Both the position numbers and the translations under genes were made by a program. From positions 1 through 34,358 of the forward strand of contig QHXN01000032.1 in assembly GCA_003222975.1 (NCBI GenBank): DNA of 34,358 nucleotides. The letters run 5' to 3'. Positions 8,064 through 16,174 of the stretch are shown piece after piece. Numbering within the stretch: position 1 is the stretch's first letter; the number at the start of each line of letters is the position of its first letter. The notes beneath the pieces are model-generated. The model was given only the letters and a program-made list of their open reading frames with translations, was not told the origin of the DNA and did no database searches. The DNA comes from Acidobacteriota bacterium (GTDB taxonomy: Bacteria > Acidobacteriota > Blastocatellia > Pyrinomonadales > Pyrinomonadaceae).

Positions 8064-8116
8064 CCCCGGTTTCCTGACTTAACCCCTTTGCCAAACTGTT
8101 CGTGAGAGAGTCCTCA

Positions 8117-10888
8117 GTGCGTTACTTTAAAAGGTGGCAGCCGGCGGTCGTGTGCCTCGTCGCCCTGGCCTTCCTCACAGTCGCCCCCGCGCCGCGCGTT
8201 CGCGCTCGGGCGGTCGGCTATACGATCACCGACCTCGGCACACTCGGCGGCGCGCAGAGCAGGGCTTTCGGGATAGACAACTGCGGCGGGGTCGTCGGCG
8301 ACTCTTGGCCCGCGGGGTCTGGCACGAACCACCCCTTCTTCTGGAGCAACGGGCAGTCCACCGACCTGGGGACGTTCGGCGGTGGCAGCGGCACGGCCTC
8401 CGCCCTCAACGGCTTCGGCTTCGCCGTCGGCAACGCCTCGACCGCGACGGGCGAAGTGCACGCCTTCCTCTGGCACGACGACAACGGCAACGGCGTCTCC
8501 GACCCCGGCGAATTGAAAGACCTGGGTGCGCTGCCGGGCGGCGCGTTCGCCGCGGCCTTCGACATCAACGACGCCGGCCAGGTCGTCGGGCAGTCGGAGA
8601 TCGGCCCGCTCGTTGACCGCGGTTTCGTCTGGGACAAGACGGCGGGGATGCAGGCCGTCCCGGCCTCCGGCGCACTGACGCCGACCGCCGCCTACGGCAT
8701 CAACAACGCCGGCCAGATCGTCGGCACGGCGACGACCTCCGGCGGCTCGCACGCCTACTTGCTGAGCGGCGGGGTCGGCGGCGCGTTGACCGACCTCGGC
8801 ACGTTCGGCGGCCCGAACAGCTTCGCCTTCGAGGTCAACGAGGCCGGACAGGTGGTCGGCTACGCGACGTTCGCGTCCAACACAGCCGACAAGCCCTTCC
8901 ACCCCTTCCTCTACTCCGCCTCGACCGGCGCTAAGCTCGACCTCGGCACGCTCGGCGGCACACACGCCATCGCCTACGACATCAACGCGGCGGCTCAAGT
9001 GGTCGGCTACTCCGAGCTTGCCAACGGGGACGAGCACGCCTTTCTCTGGCACGACGACAACGGCAACGGCCAGTCAGACCCCGGCGAGATGAAAGACCTC
9101 AACACCCTGACGACGACGCCGGGTTGGACGCTTCAGGAAGCGCGCTCGATCAACGACGGCGGGCAGATCGTGGGCTACGGCATCAAGTCGGGTCAGACGC
9201 ACGCCTTCCTGCTCACACCCGACAACTTCGTGCCGTCGCCCTGCGCCACTCCTACGCCAACGCCGTCACCTACTCCCACTCCGACACCAACGCCCACACC
9301 CACACCTACGCCCACCCCGTCACCGACGCCGACGCCCACCCCGTCGCCGACGCCGACACCAACGCCCACGCCGACGCCGTTGAAGGCTTCAACGACGACA
9401 GCCCTCTTCTCTTCCGCCAACCCGTCGAGCGTGGGCCAGAGCGTGACCTTCACGGCGACCGTCTCGTCCGCGTCGCCGGGCACGCCGACCGGGACTGTTC
9501 AGTTCAAGGTGGACGGCTCAATCTCCGGCATCGCGCCGGTGACATTGAGCGGGAGTGGAGTCGCCACGTTCCAGACTTCCGGCCTCTCAGCCGGCACGCA
9601 CGCCGTCACCGCCGACTACCTCGGCGACTCGAACTTCAACGCCTCCACGGGCGCGCTCGCGGGCGGGCAGCAAGTGGGCGGCGTCATCGAGTTCTCGCAG
9701 TCGCTCTACACGGTCTCGGAGCGCGGCGGCCCGATCCTCATCACAGTCAGGCGCACGGGAGACATCACCCGCGCCGCAAGCGTTGACTATGCCACCGACG
9801 ACGGCAGCATCCCCTCGGTGGCTGTCCCCTGCTCTTCGATGACGGGCCTCGCCCTTGAGCGCTGCGACTACACCCGTGCGGCGGGCACTCTCAACTTCGC
9901 CGCGGGCGACACCGAGAAGAGCTTCGTCGTGCTCGTCAACGACGACTCCTACGCCGAAGGGACGGAGATGCTCTCGCTCCGGCTGTCGAACCCCGACGGC
10001 GGCTCGGTGCTCGGCCCGCAGTCGTCGGCGACTCTACAGATCACGGACGACTCGCCGGAGTCGGCGGGCAACCCCGTTGACGACTCTCAGTTCTACGTGC
10101 GCCAGCACTACCACGACTTCCTCAACCGAGAGCCTGATGCCGCGGGCTTCCAGTTCTGGGCGAACAACATCACCTCCTGCGGCGCGGACGCGGGCTGCCA
10201 CGACGTGAAGAGGATTGACACGTCGGCGGCCTTCTTCCTCTCGATAGAGTTCCAGCAGACCGGCTACTTCGTCGAGCGCATCTACAAGACCGCCTTCGGC
10301 GACGCGACCGGCGTCTCGACCCTCGGCGAGGTCTCCGGCAAGACGCACACGCTCTCTGTGCCCGTCATACGCCTGAACGAGTTTTTGCCCGGCACGCAGC
10401 GGATCGGGCAGAACGTGGTCGTCGGGGTGAGCGACTGGCAGACGCAGTTGGAGAACAACAAGAACGCCTTCGCCCTTGAGTTCGTCTCGCGCCAGAGATT
10501 CAAGGATGTGTTCGCGGGCAAGGGTGCGGCGGCAATCGTTGACGAGATGTTCGCGAACGCGGGCGTCCAGCCCACGGCGGGCGAGCGCCAGCCGCTCGTT
10601 GACGAACTCACGCCTAATCCCGACTCGCCCCAACTGCGCGCCGACGTGCTCAAGAAGATCGCCGAGCACCCGGCGCTCAAGACCAGCGAGTCGAACCGCG
10701 CCTTCGTGCTGATGCAGTTCTTCGGCTACCTGAGACGCAACCCGAACGACGCGCAGGACTCGGATTATACGGGCTACGACTTCTGGCTCTCGAAGCTCAA
10801 CCAGTTCAACGGCAACTTCCAGAAGGCCGAGATGGTCAGGGCCTTCATCTCCTCCGACGAGTACCGCCGGCGCTTCGGCCAGCCGTAA
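8117..10888 (+). CDS. Secreted HAF-repeat / Ig-like / Calx-beta / DUF4214 surface protein
   Basis: About 923 residues. GTG 8117 is preferred because GAGAGAG lies 6 nt upstream; GTG 8102 in the same frame lacks a ribosome site. Order of parts: a signal peptide (about 1-32); about seven HAF repeats (to about 375) with units such as DLGTLGG, INDAGQVVG and HAFLW; a (Thr/Ser-Pro)n linker; a bacterial Ig-like domain (VGQSVTFTATVSS, GTPTGTVQFKVDG); a Calx-beta domain (FSQSLYTVSERGGPILITVRR, with acidic calcium-binding segments); and a C-terminal DUF4214 region (FYVRQHYHDFLNREPDAAGF, then FVLMQFFGYLRRNPNDAQD). Two EF-hand-like loops occur inside the HAF region. It is probably an exported, calcium-dependent adhesion or matrix protein; the ligand is unknown. 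It is monocistronic and convergent with the gene at 10935. Confidence 0.9.
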   Translation: MRYFKRWQPAVVCLVALAFLTVAPAPRVRARAVGYTITDLGTLGGAQSRAFGIDNCGGVVGDSWPAGSGTNHPFFWSNGQSTDLGTFGGGSGTASALNGFGFAVGNASTATGEVHAFLWHDDNGNGVSDPGELKDLGALPGGAFAAAFDINDAGQVVGQSEIGPLVDRGFVWDKTAGMQAVPASGALTPTAAYGINNAGQIVGTATTSGGSHAYLLSGGVGGALTDLGTFGGPNSFAFEVNEAGQVVGYATFASNTADKPFHPFLYSASTGAKLDLGTLGGTHAIAYDINAAAQVVGYSELANGDEHAFLWHDDNGNGQSDPGEMKDLNTLTTTPGWTLQEARSINDGGQIVGYGIKSGQTHAFLLTPDNFVPSPCATPTPTPSPTPTPTPTPTPTPTPTPSPTPTPTPSPTPTPTPTPTPLKASTTTALFSSANPSSVGQSVTFTATVSSASPGTPTGTVQFKVDGSISGIAPVTLSGSGVATFQTSGLSAGTHAVTADYLGDSNFNASTGALAGGQQVGGVIEFSQSLYTVSERGGPILITVRRTGDITRAASVDYATDDGSIPSVAVPCSSMTGLALERCDYTRAAGTLNFAAGDTEKSFVVLVNDDSYAEGTEMLSLRLSNPDGGSVLGPQSSATLQITDDSPESAGNPVDDSQFYVRQHYHDFLNREPDAAGFQFWANNITSCGADAGCHDVKRIDTSAAFFLSIEFQQTGYFVERIYKTAFGDATGVSTLGEVSGKTHTLSVPVIRLNEFLPGTQRIGQNVVVGVSDWQTQLENNKNAFALEFVSRQRFKDVFAGKGAAAIVDEMFANAGVQPTAGERQPLVDELTPNPDSPQLRADVLKKIAEHPALKTSESNRAFVLMQFFGYLRRNPNDAQDSDYTGYDFWLSKLNQFNGNFQKAEMVRAFISSDEYRRRFGQP
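9245..9384 (+). repeat. Coding (Thr/Ser-Pro)n hexanucleotide repeat
   Basis: A tandem array of ACN-CCN codon pairs, with occasional TCN-CCN, encodes about 22 Thr-Pro or Ser-Pro dipeptides between the HAF domain and the Ig-like domain. It should be an extended, possibly glycosylated spacer. Third codon positions vary, so the array has diverged since expansion. Confidence 0.9.
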
Positions 10889-10905
10889 TCAACAAACGCA
10901 GGAGT

Positions 10906-10931
10906 CCGCAGCGCTGAACGTAGAACTGCGG
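10906..10931. terminator. Weak hairpin between convergent genes
   Basis: CCGCAG (10906-10911) and CTGCGG (10926-10931) can pair around a 14-nt loop in the 46-nt gap between two convergent genes. No T-tract flanks it, so any terminator role is uncertain. Confidence 0.3.
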
Positions 10932-10934
10932 GCG

Positions 10935-12095
10935 CTAGAGGCGCGCGAGCCAGACCTCGTAGCGCTCCCGTTTCGCCTTCAGCCAGGCGCGGAAGCTGTT
11001 CTCGGCGGGGGCGCTGCGGAACTTCTCCTCGAACTGCGCCAGGTCGTCTAGCAGTTCGCGCCTGGGCCGGTGCATCGAGACCTCGACGGATGACCTGACG
11101 CTCTCACGCGCGGCGGGCTTCAGTTCGGGGTAGCTTTTCAGCACGTCGTCAACGGACGACTGACTCGCATCGTCGAGCGCGGAGAGTTGGGCCTTGAGCC
11201 GGGCCACGGCCTGCGGCGTCTCCGCGTCGGGGGCGGCCTGCGACTCGCTCACGAGCGCGATGAGGCGCGGGAGTTGTACCCGCTCGCCCTCGTCGAAAGA
11301 CTTCTTCATGGCGGCGACCTCGGCATCCCCCTCGTATGTGTAGTCGTCGAACACGACGGCGGCGACGACCACGCTTTCGGGCGCGGACGGTATGAAGCCG
11401 TCGCCCGACGATTGACCCGCCGTCGTATTCGCGACGGCGGTCTCATACGTCTCGCCCGGCCCCAACAGAAGTTTCCCCTCCTTCTCAGCCACGAACCTCG
11501 TCAGACGAACTCTGCCGTCGAGTATGTCGCGCAACTGGACGGCGCGGACGCCTTTGGACGAGAGGTTTCTCAGGGTGATCTTGGCGCGCGGGAGCGGCGT
11601 GGCGTTGAAGGAGCTGATGAAAGCCTCGATTGAACGCGTCTTGTTGACGACGAGCGGCGGCGCAGCCGAGGTCTCGCTGACGCGCAGGACTCTGATGGTG
11701 AAGGGGGCGACGCCGACCCGCTCCAACTCGCGGGCCACGACCGTGTCGCCCGCGGCGGCGTCGTAAGTCGCCACCTCGTCCAGGCGGTCGAACTGGCGCT
11801 CGCCGACGTGCACCCCGACCTTTATCCGCACGCGCTCGCCTTCCAGGCTCGCCTTAATATCAACGGCGAGGACGGTGTCCGCCGCCGGACGCTGCACGTT
11901 CAAAGTCCCGAAGCGACCGTACCAGGTGCTGCCCGGCACGGTTTCGTAGGCCGGCGACGCACCCTTCAAGTATTCGACCTGCAAGACGAGCTTTGTCTGC
12001 GGGCGCGCGGCAGACTCCTGCCCCGCGGCGGCGGCGGACATGAGCAGGACGACGACGAGCGTGTGTGCCAGGCGGATGAGGCTTCTCTTTATCAT
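10935..12095 (-). CDS. Secreted hypothetical protein
   Basis: 386 residues with an ATG start at 12095 and a clear signal peptide (residues 1-25, SLIRLAHTLVVVLLMSAAAAGQ). The first two thirds alternate beta strands (LVLQVEYLKG, VRIKVGVHVG, FTIRVLRVSE, ITLRNLSSKGVRAVQL), like an immunoglobulin-type or beta-sandwich periplasmic domain. The last third (about 270-386) is helical and charged, with FDEGERVQLPRLIALV and LLDDLAQFEEKFR. No catalytic motif or known family was recognised. It is the last gene of the minus-strand run, 123 nt after the amidohydrolase. The ribosome site is weak. Confidence 0.75.
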   Translation of the reverse strand: MIKRSLIRLAHTLVVVLLMSAAAAGQESAARPQTKLVLQVEYLKGASPAYETVPGSTWYGRFGTLNVQRPAADTVLAVDIKASLEGERVRIKVGVHVGERQFDRLDEVATYDAAAGDTVVARELERVGVAPFTIRVLRVSETSAAPPLVVNKTRSIEAFISSFNATPLPRAKITLRNLSSKGVRAVQLRDILDGRVRLTRFVAEKEGKLLLGPGETYETAVANTTAGQSSGDGFIPSAPESVVVAAVVFDDYTYEGDAEVAAMKKSFDEGERVQLPRLIALVSESQAAPDAETPQAVARLKAQLSALDDASQSSVDDVLKSYPELKPAARESVRSSVEVSMHRPRRELLDDLAQFEEKFRSAPAENSFRAWLKAKRERYEVWLARL

Positions 12096-12218
12096 TTTGT
12101 CATTCTTGCGCGAAAAGGTTCTCCGAATCGGAGGCTGCGTTTCCGTGGAGCGACTCTGTTTCTACGCGATACTCACGGCCATGTCAACGCTCAGGCCCGT
12201 TGTGCTCCCGCTAAGTCC

Positions 12219-13580
12219 TCACCCTCCGGCGAGGCGTCGCGCGGCGTCGCGGACGCGTGCGCGCAACTCGCCTTCGTCAACGGTCGTCACGCGCCCGTCG
12301 CGGAAGACCTCGCGGCCCGCGACGACCGTAAGCAGTACGTCGCAGCCCGAAGAGGCGAAGACGAGCGCCGCCGCGGGATCGTAAATGGGTAGCTGGTGCG
12401 CGGCGTCGAGGCGCGCGGCGACGAGGTCGGCTTCGAGACCTTCGGCGAGAGCGCCCGTCTGGTGTTCGAGGCGGAGTGCGTGCGCCCCGCCGCGCGTCAT
12501 CATGTGCAGTGCTTCCGCGGGGCCGAGCATGCGCCCGCCTTCGAGCGTGTCGCCCACGGCGCGCGAGGCGAGCACGGCGAAGCGCGCCTCTTCCATGAGA
12601 TCGCAGGTGTTGTTGCTCGCGACGGAGTCGCTGCCCAGACCCACGGCCACGCCCGCGCGCAGCAACGCCGAGAGCGGCGCGCGACCGTGGCCGAGCTTCG
12701 CGTTCGACTTCGGGCAGTGCGCGACCGAAGCGCCGTGCTCCTTGATTAAACGGATGTCCTCATCGTCCACGCGGACGCAGTGCGCGAGGAGCGGGCGCGC
12801 GGAGAGGATGCCGGTCTGCGAGAGGTGTCGGACGGTCGAGACGCCGGGCGAGCGGAAGGCGAAGCCGCGCGCGGCGAAGCTCTCGGCGAAGGGGCCGCTG
12901 CCGTAGAGCATGAGCAGTTGCTCTGCCTCCGACTCCGCCGCGTGCATCATCAGGGGCAGACGTTCGTCGCGCGCGAGGCGGGCGAGCATCTCCAGGAGCG
13001 GCGGGCTGACCGTGTAGGGCGAGTGCGGCGAGAGTCCGAGCGCGACGAGCCGGGTCTCGCCGCCGCGAAGCATCGCCGTCTTCTCCCGCGCCTTCTCGAA
13101 CTGCTGCCGCGCCTCGCGCTCGTCCGGGCCGAACGCCTCCTGAAAGACGACCCCGCGCAAGCCCACTTCATTGAGCGCGCGCATCGTCGTCGCCCCCGCG
13201 TCGCTCGCGTCGCCGACGCAGGTCACGCCGGCGCGCGCCGCCTCGACCGCGCCCCACGCGGCTGAGACGTAGAGGTCTTCCGGCGTCATCCGCTCCCTGC
13301 GCGCGACCGTGACTTTACGCAGCCACGCGAAGAAGTTCCCCTCTTCCGCTTCGAGGAAGCCCCGCATCGCCGTCAACTCAAGGTGCGTATGGCAGTTGAC
13401 GAAGCCGGGCAGTATCGCGGCCTCGCCCAAATCCAAGACCTCTGCGGACGGGAACCTCTCCGTAAGTTCGGCGCGCGCGCCGACGCCCTCGACGCGCGCG
13501 CCCTCGACGGCCACCGCGCCGCCCTCGACCGGCTCGGAGATGACAGGCAGAACCCACCGCGCGCTGTAGATCTTCGTCAT
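12219..13580 (-). CDS. Metal-dependent amidohydrolase (adenosine/aminodeoxyfutalosine/SAH deaminase-like)
   Basis: 453 residues with AAAGG upstream of ATG 13580. It is a TIM-barrel amidohydrolase with the full deaminase ligand set: HTH at residues 64-66, His213 and Glu216 (MMHAAES), His267 (LLAHCVRV) and Asp318 (GLGSDSVASNN). The long HCPKSNAKLGHG segment and the HTHLE variant resemble aminodeoxyfutalosine deaminases of the menaquinone futalosine route and the related methylthioadenosine/S-adenosylhomocysteine deaminases. Which purine substrate it uses cannot be decided here, since no other mqn gene is nearby. A heptamer palindrome separates it from the MFS gene upstream. Confidence 0.88.
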   Translation of the reverse strand: MTKIYSARWVLPVISEPVEGGAVAVEGARVEGVGARAELTERFPSAEVLDLGEAAILPGFVNCHTHLELTAMRGFLEAEEGNFFAWLRKVTVARRERMTPEDLYVSAAWGAVEAARAGVTCVGDASDAGATTMRALNEVGLRGVVFQEAFGPDEREARQQFEKAREKTAMLRGGETRLVALGLSPHSPYTVSPPLLEMLARLARDERLPLMMHAAESEAEQLLMLYGSGPFAESFAARGFAFRSPGVSTVRHLSQTGILSARPLLAHCVRVDDEDIRLIKEHGASVAHCPKSNAKLGHGRAPLSALLRAGVAVGLGSDSVASNNTCDLMEEARFAVLASRAVGDTLEGGRMLGPAEALHMMTRGGAHALRLEHQTGALAEGLEADLVAARLDAAHQLPIYDPAAALVFASSGCDVLLTVVAGREVFRDGRVTTVDEGELRARVRDAARRLAGG

Positions 13581-13619
13581 GCGCCTTTTAGCTCAAGACA
13601 AAATCAAACATGGATGGAC

Positions 13620-13704
13620 AAGAGCAAGGATGAAGGCGGAAGGATGAAAGCGCGACTCTCAACCTTCTGCTCTTAACTTCATCCTTCATCCTTCATCCTT
13701 GCCT
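13620..13704. repeat. Heptamer-array palindrome K (GGATGAA units)
   Basis: The left arm (about 13620-13651) has AAGGATG-AAGGCGG-AAGGATG units; the right arm (13678-13704) has four CTTCATC-type units. The arms pair with minor interruptions around a loop of about 26 nt. The right arm ends 1-2 nt from the stop codon of the MFS gene (13706-13708), so in transcription order it directly follows that gene. Confidence 0.85.
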
Positions 13705-13705
13705 T

Positions 13706-15142
13706 TCATGCCGGGTCGCCGCCCGCGACGGTGCGTGTCGCCGCGCGACCCCGCCGCCTCAAGACGAACCAGAGCAGCCCGGAAAGAATAACCACACTCC
13801 CACCGCCCGCCGCAACGGGGCGGATGCCGACGTGGTCGGCGACTTCGCCGCAGACGAGTATCGAGCCGACCATCGTCAAAGTCGTCAGCGTCTCGTAGGA
13901 AGCGAAGACGCGACCGGCTACGCGGTCTTCGGTGCGCTTCATCAAAAGCGTCTGCTGCGCCGTCCACCAGATGGCGAAGTTCATCTCGCGCGCGACGAGG
14001 ACGAGGGCCGCGCCCCAGAGGCTCGGCATCAAACTGAAGAGCGCGAGGCCGCACCCGTCGAGCACGAGCGAGCGGCCCATGCGCGAGCCGAGGCCCTCGG
14101 TCGCCCCGCGGTTGAAGCGGCGCGCGAGCGGAGCGCCGAGCACGCCGCCCAGGCCCATCGCTACGAACAGGACGGAGATGCCGAAGTCCGTCGGGCGCTC
14201 GACGATGGCGCGCACGCCCGCGCCCCAGCCCCTCACCGCCTGCTCGCCCAGCCTCGCGCCGAAGATGCTGTAGAGTGCGCGCGCCGCGCCATTGCCGAGG
14301 CCCCAGCCCCCGGCCACCACGAACACCGCCGCGAGCAAAGGGTCGCGCCTCACGTAACGCAGCCCCTCGCGGAAGTCGAACGCCACGCGGCGCAGCGGAG
14401 AGAGGGAGATGGAAGGACGGGGGGACAGAGGGACGTGGGGACGGGGAGAAAGAGATACGGCGTGAGGGTCGCCCGTCTCTTCTTCAGTTCTAATCACCAC
14501 GTCTCTCAGTCCCCCCGTCTCCCCCTCTCCCCGTCTCCCCGTTCCCGCGCCGCTCGTCCGCGCGCGGATGCGCCGGATCATCTCCGCCGAGGCGACGAAG
14601 GTGAGCGCGTTGAGGACGAAGACAGTGTCGCGCCCCAGGACGGTGGCGACGACGCCTCCGAGCGCGGAGCCGACGGCGATGGTCGCGGCGGTGGTCGAGG
14701 CCGAGATGGAGTTGGCGGCGAGCAGTTCTTCCGTGTGACGGACGAGGTTCGGGATCGAGGCGCGCTTGGCCGCGTTGAAGAAGGAGGAGACAGAGAAGAG
14801 CGACGCGCCGACGACGTAGATGACCGCGAGCGAAGAGAGGCGGGCCGCCAGCATGAAGCCGAGCGCGAGGGCGGCGCGCGTGAGGTCTGCGGCGATCATC
14901 ACGCGGCGGCGGTTCACGCGGTCAACGACGACGCCCGCGATGGGGCCGAAGAGGAAGAGCGGCAGGTGGCGCGCGATGGCGTAGGTGGCGACCGCCAGCC
15001 CGACACGCCCCTCGCCCGCGAGCTGGATGGCGAGCGCGAGCACGGCGATGTTGTTCAGCCAGTCGCCGATCTCGGAGACGACCTGCCCCGTCCAGAGCCG
15101 TCGGAAGTCGGCGTTGCGCGCGAGTAGCTGGCGGTAGGTCAC
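13706..15142 (-). CDS. MFS transporter with repeat-derived central insertion
   Basis: 478 residues. The GTG start at 15142 overlaps the TGA of the upstream transglycosylase gene (GTGA), which indicates translational coupling. The N-terminal half (FRRLWTGQVVSEIGDWLNNIAVLAL, then a cytoplasmic signature around DRVNRRRVMIAADLTRA) is typical of enterobactin-exporter/EntS-like or macrolide-efflux-like permeases of about 12 membrane segments. Residues about 199-244, where the central cytoplasmic loop is expected, are encoded by an octamer palindrome and give Ser/Leu/Pro-rich sequence (SLSPRPHVPLSPRPSISLSP) unlike the rest. The second half contains FVAMGLGGVLGAPLARR and FASYETLTTLTMVGS. Substrate unknown. 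Confidence 0.88.
   Translation of the reverse strand: MTYRQLLARNADFRRLWTGQVVSEIGDWLNNIAVLALAIQLAGEGRVGLAVATYAIARHLPLFLFGPIAGVVVDRVNRRRVMIAADLTRAALALGFMLAARLSSLAVIYVVGASLFSVSSFFNAAKRASIPNLVRHTEELLAANSISASTTAATIAVGSALGGVVATVLGRDTVFVLNALTFVASAEMIRRIRARTSGAGTGRRGEGETGGLRDVVIRTEEETGDPHAVSLSPRPHVPLSPRPSISLSPLRRVAFDFREGLRYVRRDPLLAAVFVVAGGWGLGNGAARALYSIFGARLGEQAVRGWGAGVRAIVERPTDFGISVLFVAMGLGGVLGAPLARRFNRGATEGLGSRMGRSLVLDGCGLALFSLMPSLWGAALVLVAREMNFAIWWTAQQTLLMKRTEDRVAGRVFASYETLTTLTMVGSILVCGEVADHVGIRPVAAGGGSVVILSGLLWFVLRRRGRAATRTVAGGDPA
14412..14547. repeat. Octamer-array palindrome inside the MFS coding sequence
   Basis: The left side (14412-14460) has GGACNNNG octamers and the right side (about 14497-14547) GTCTCNCN octamers. 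The best pairing block matches at about 20 of 22 positions. It lies wholly within the MFS gene and keeps its reading frame open. It is the same type as the element at 7811. Confidence 0.82.
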
Positions 15143-15726
15143 TGCTCGCCGCTCGCTTTCTTCTTCCGGTAGCGTCCGAGGACGTTTGTGACGTAGGAGC
15201 GCGTCGAGGGGATGTCAATGCGGGCGATGAACTCTGCGGTGGTGAGCGGGCGCTGGCCCGGCGCGACGCGGTTCCAGTCGGCGGCGCGGCTGGGGCCAGC
15301 GTTGTAGGCGGCGACGACGCGCGCCTCCCAGCCGGGCGTGTCGCGGTAGTCCTTCGCGATTTTTTCCAAGTACCAGCAGCCGACCTGTATGTTGCGTTCG
15401 GGCGCGCGCAGCGCGCCTTCGGGGTCTCGACGCATCTGCTCCTCGAACGCGCGCATGCCCGTCTCGGCGGCCCACTCGCGCGCGACCACCGGGGTCACCT
15501 GCATCAATCCGACCTCGCCCGCGTCGCCCTTCTTCCACGGACGGAAGTAAGTCTCCTCGTAGATGATGCTCCACACCAGGTCGGGGTCGAGACGATAGAC
15601 GGCGGCCTGGCGCGCGATGAGCGCGTCGTAGCGGTGAACCCAGTAGCGGTTGAAGAAGTAGAGGCCGGCGGCAAGTAGAGCGATGAGGATGAGCGCGGCG
15701 AAGGCAAATCGTCTGAAAACAGGCAT
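15139..15726 (-). CDS. Lytic transglycosylase, SLT domain (family 1 type)
   Basis: 195 residues with an N-terminal membrane anchor or uncleaved signal (residues 8-25, FAALILIALLAAGLYFF). The catalytic domain has the SLT motifs: the catalytic glutamate Glu58 in YEETYF (equivalent of ESxF), GLMQVTP (residues 73-79), the region around NIQVGCWYL, and AAYNAGP. It should cleave the MurNAc-GlcNAc bond of peptidoglycan with formation of the 1,6-anhydro product, at the outer face of the inner membrane. Its stop overlaps the start of the MFS gene. It is short for the family, consistent with a minimal membrane-bound enzyme. Confidence 0.92.
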   Translation of the reverse strand: MPVFRRFAFAALILIALLAAGLYFFNRYWVHRYDALIARQAAVYRLDPDLVWSIIYEETYFRPWKKGDAGEVGLMQVTPVVAREWAAETGMRAFEEQMRRDPEGALRAPERNIQVGCWYLEKIAKDYRDTPGWEARVVAAYNAGPSRAADWNRVAPGQRPLTTAEFIARIDIPSTRSYVTNVLGRYRKKKASGEQ

Positions 15727-15741
15727 CAGGTTTGCGGTAAT

Positions 15742-15963
15742 CTATAATTTCTCAAACTCTTCGGGGCTGATTCCGGCCTGCCGTAAGATGCTGCGGAGCG
15801 TGCCGACGGGGACTTCACGATGGTGTGGGACAATGGTTGTGTAAGTCCCGTCTGCCGTCTCTTTCGCGAATTTAATGTGACTGCCTTTGCTGCTCACCTC
15901 GACGAAGCCCGCGGCCTCAAGCTTCCGCTTTACCTCGCGAAACGACAGCGGCCTAAGCGGCAT
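15742..15963 (-). CDS. hicA: HicA-type mRNA interferase toxin
   Basis: 73 residues. The sequence has the double-stranded-RNA-binding-like HicA fold: LSFREVKRKLEAAGFVEVSSKGSHIKF, with the catalytic histidine (His29) in the GSH motif, followed by TTIVPHHREVPVGTLRSILRQAGIS. Known HicA toxins cleave mRNA and are neutralised by HicB. The start codon overlaps the end of hicB by 11 nt, so translation is probably coupled and the toxin is made after the antitoxin. Confidence 0.93.
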   Translation of the reverse strand: MPLRPLSFREVKRKLEAAGFVEVSSKGSHIKFAKETADGTYTTIVPHHREVPVGTLRSILRQAGISPEEFEKL

Positions 15964-16159
15964 CCAACTCGACCTCGATCTTGCGAATGCTCGGCAGAAT
16001 AGTCGCGCGAGGCGGCTCGAAGTGAAGCTCGATGGCTTCCGTTAGATTTTCTAACGCCTCTTCTTCAGTGAGGCCCTGGCTCGCGACATCAACCTCTCTG
16101 CACTGAGCGATGAACCATTCCCCTTCTTGCCACACGGTCGCCGTGAATTCTTGCGTCAT
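15953..16159 (-). CDS. hicB: HicB-type antitoxin, short form
   Basis: About 68 residues from ATG 16159, which has AAAGG 7 nt upstream; GTG 16174, directly after the previous stop codon, is a possible longer start. The sequence (FTATVWQEGEWFIAQCREVDVASQGLTEEEALENLTEAIELHF) is the degenerate RNase-H-like HicB domain that binds HicA. The usual C-terminal DNA-binding domain (HTH or ribbon-helix-helix) is absent, so autoregulation by this protein alone is unlikely. Here the antitoxin precedes the toxin, the reverse of the classical hicAB order. Confidence 0.9.
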   Translation of the reverse strand: MTQEFTATVWQEGEWFIAQCREVDVASQGLTEEEALENLTEAIELHFEPPRATILPSIRKIEVELDAA

Positions 16160-16174
16160 CGTCTGACCTTTCAC

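Noticed and set aside
13832..15127. 431-codon plus-strand open frame opposite the MFS gene
   Set aside because: Composition is Arg/Glu/Asp/His low complexity, typical of an antisense reading of a GC-rich membrane-protein gene. The minus strand has the real signature.
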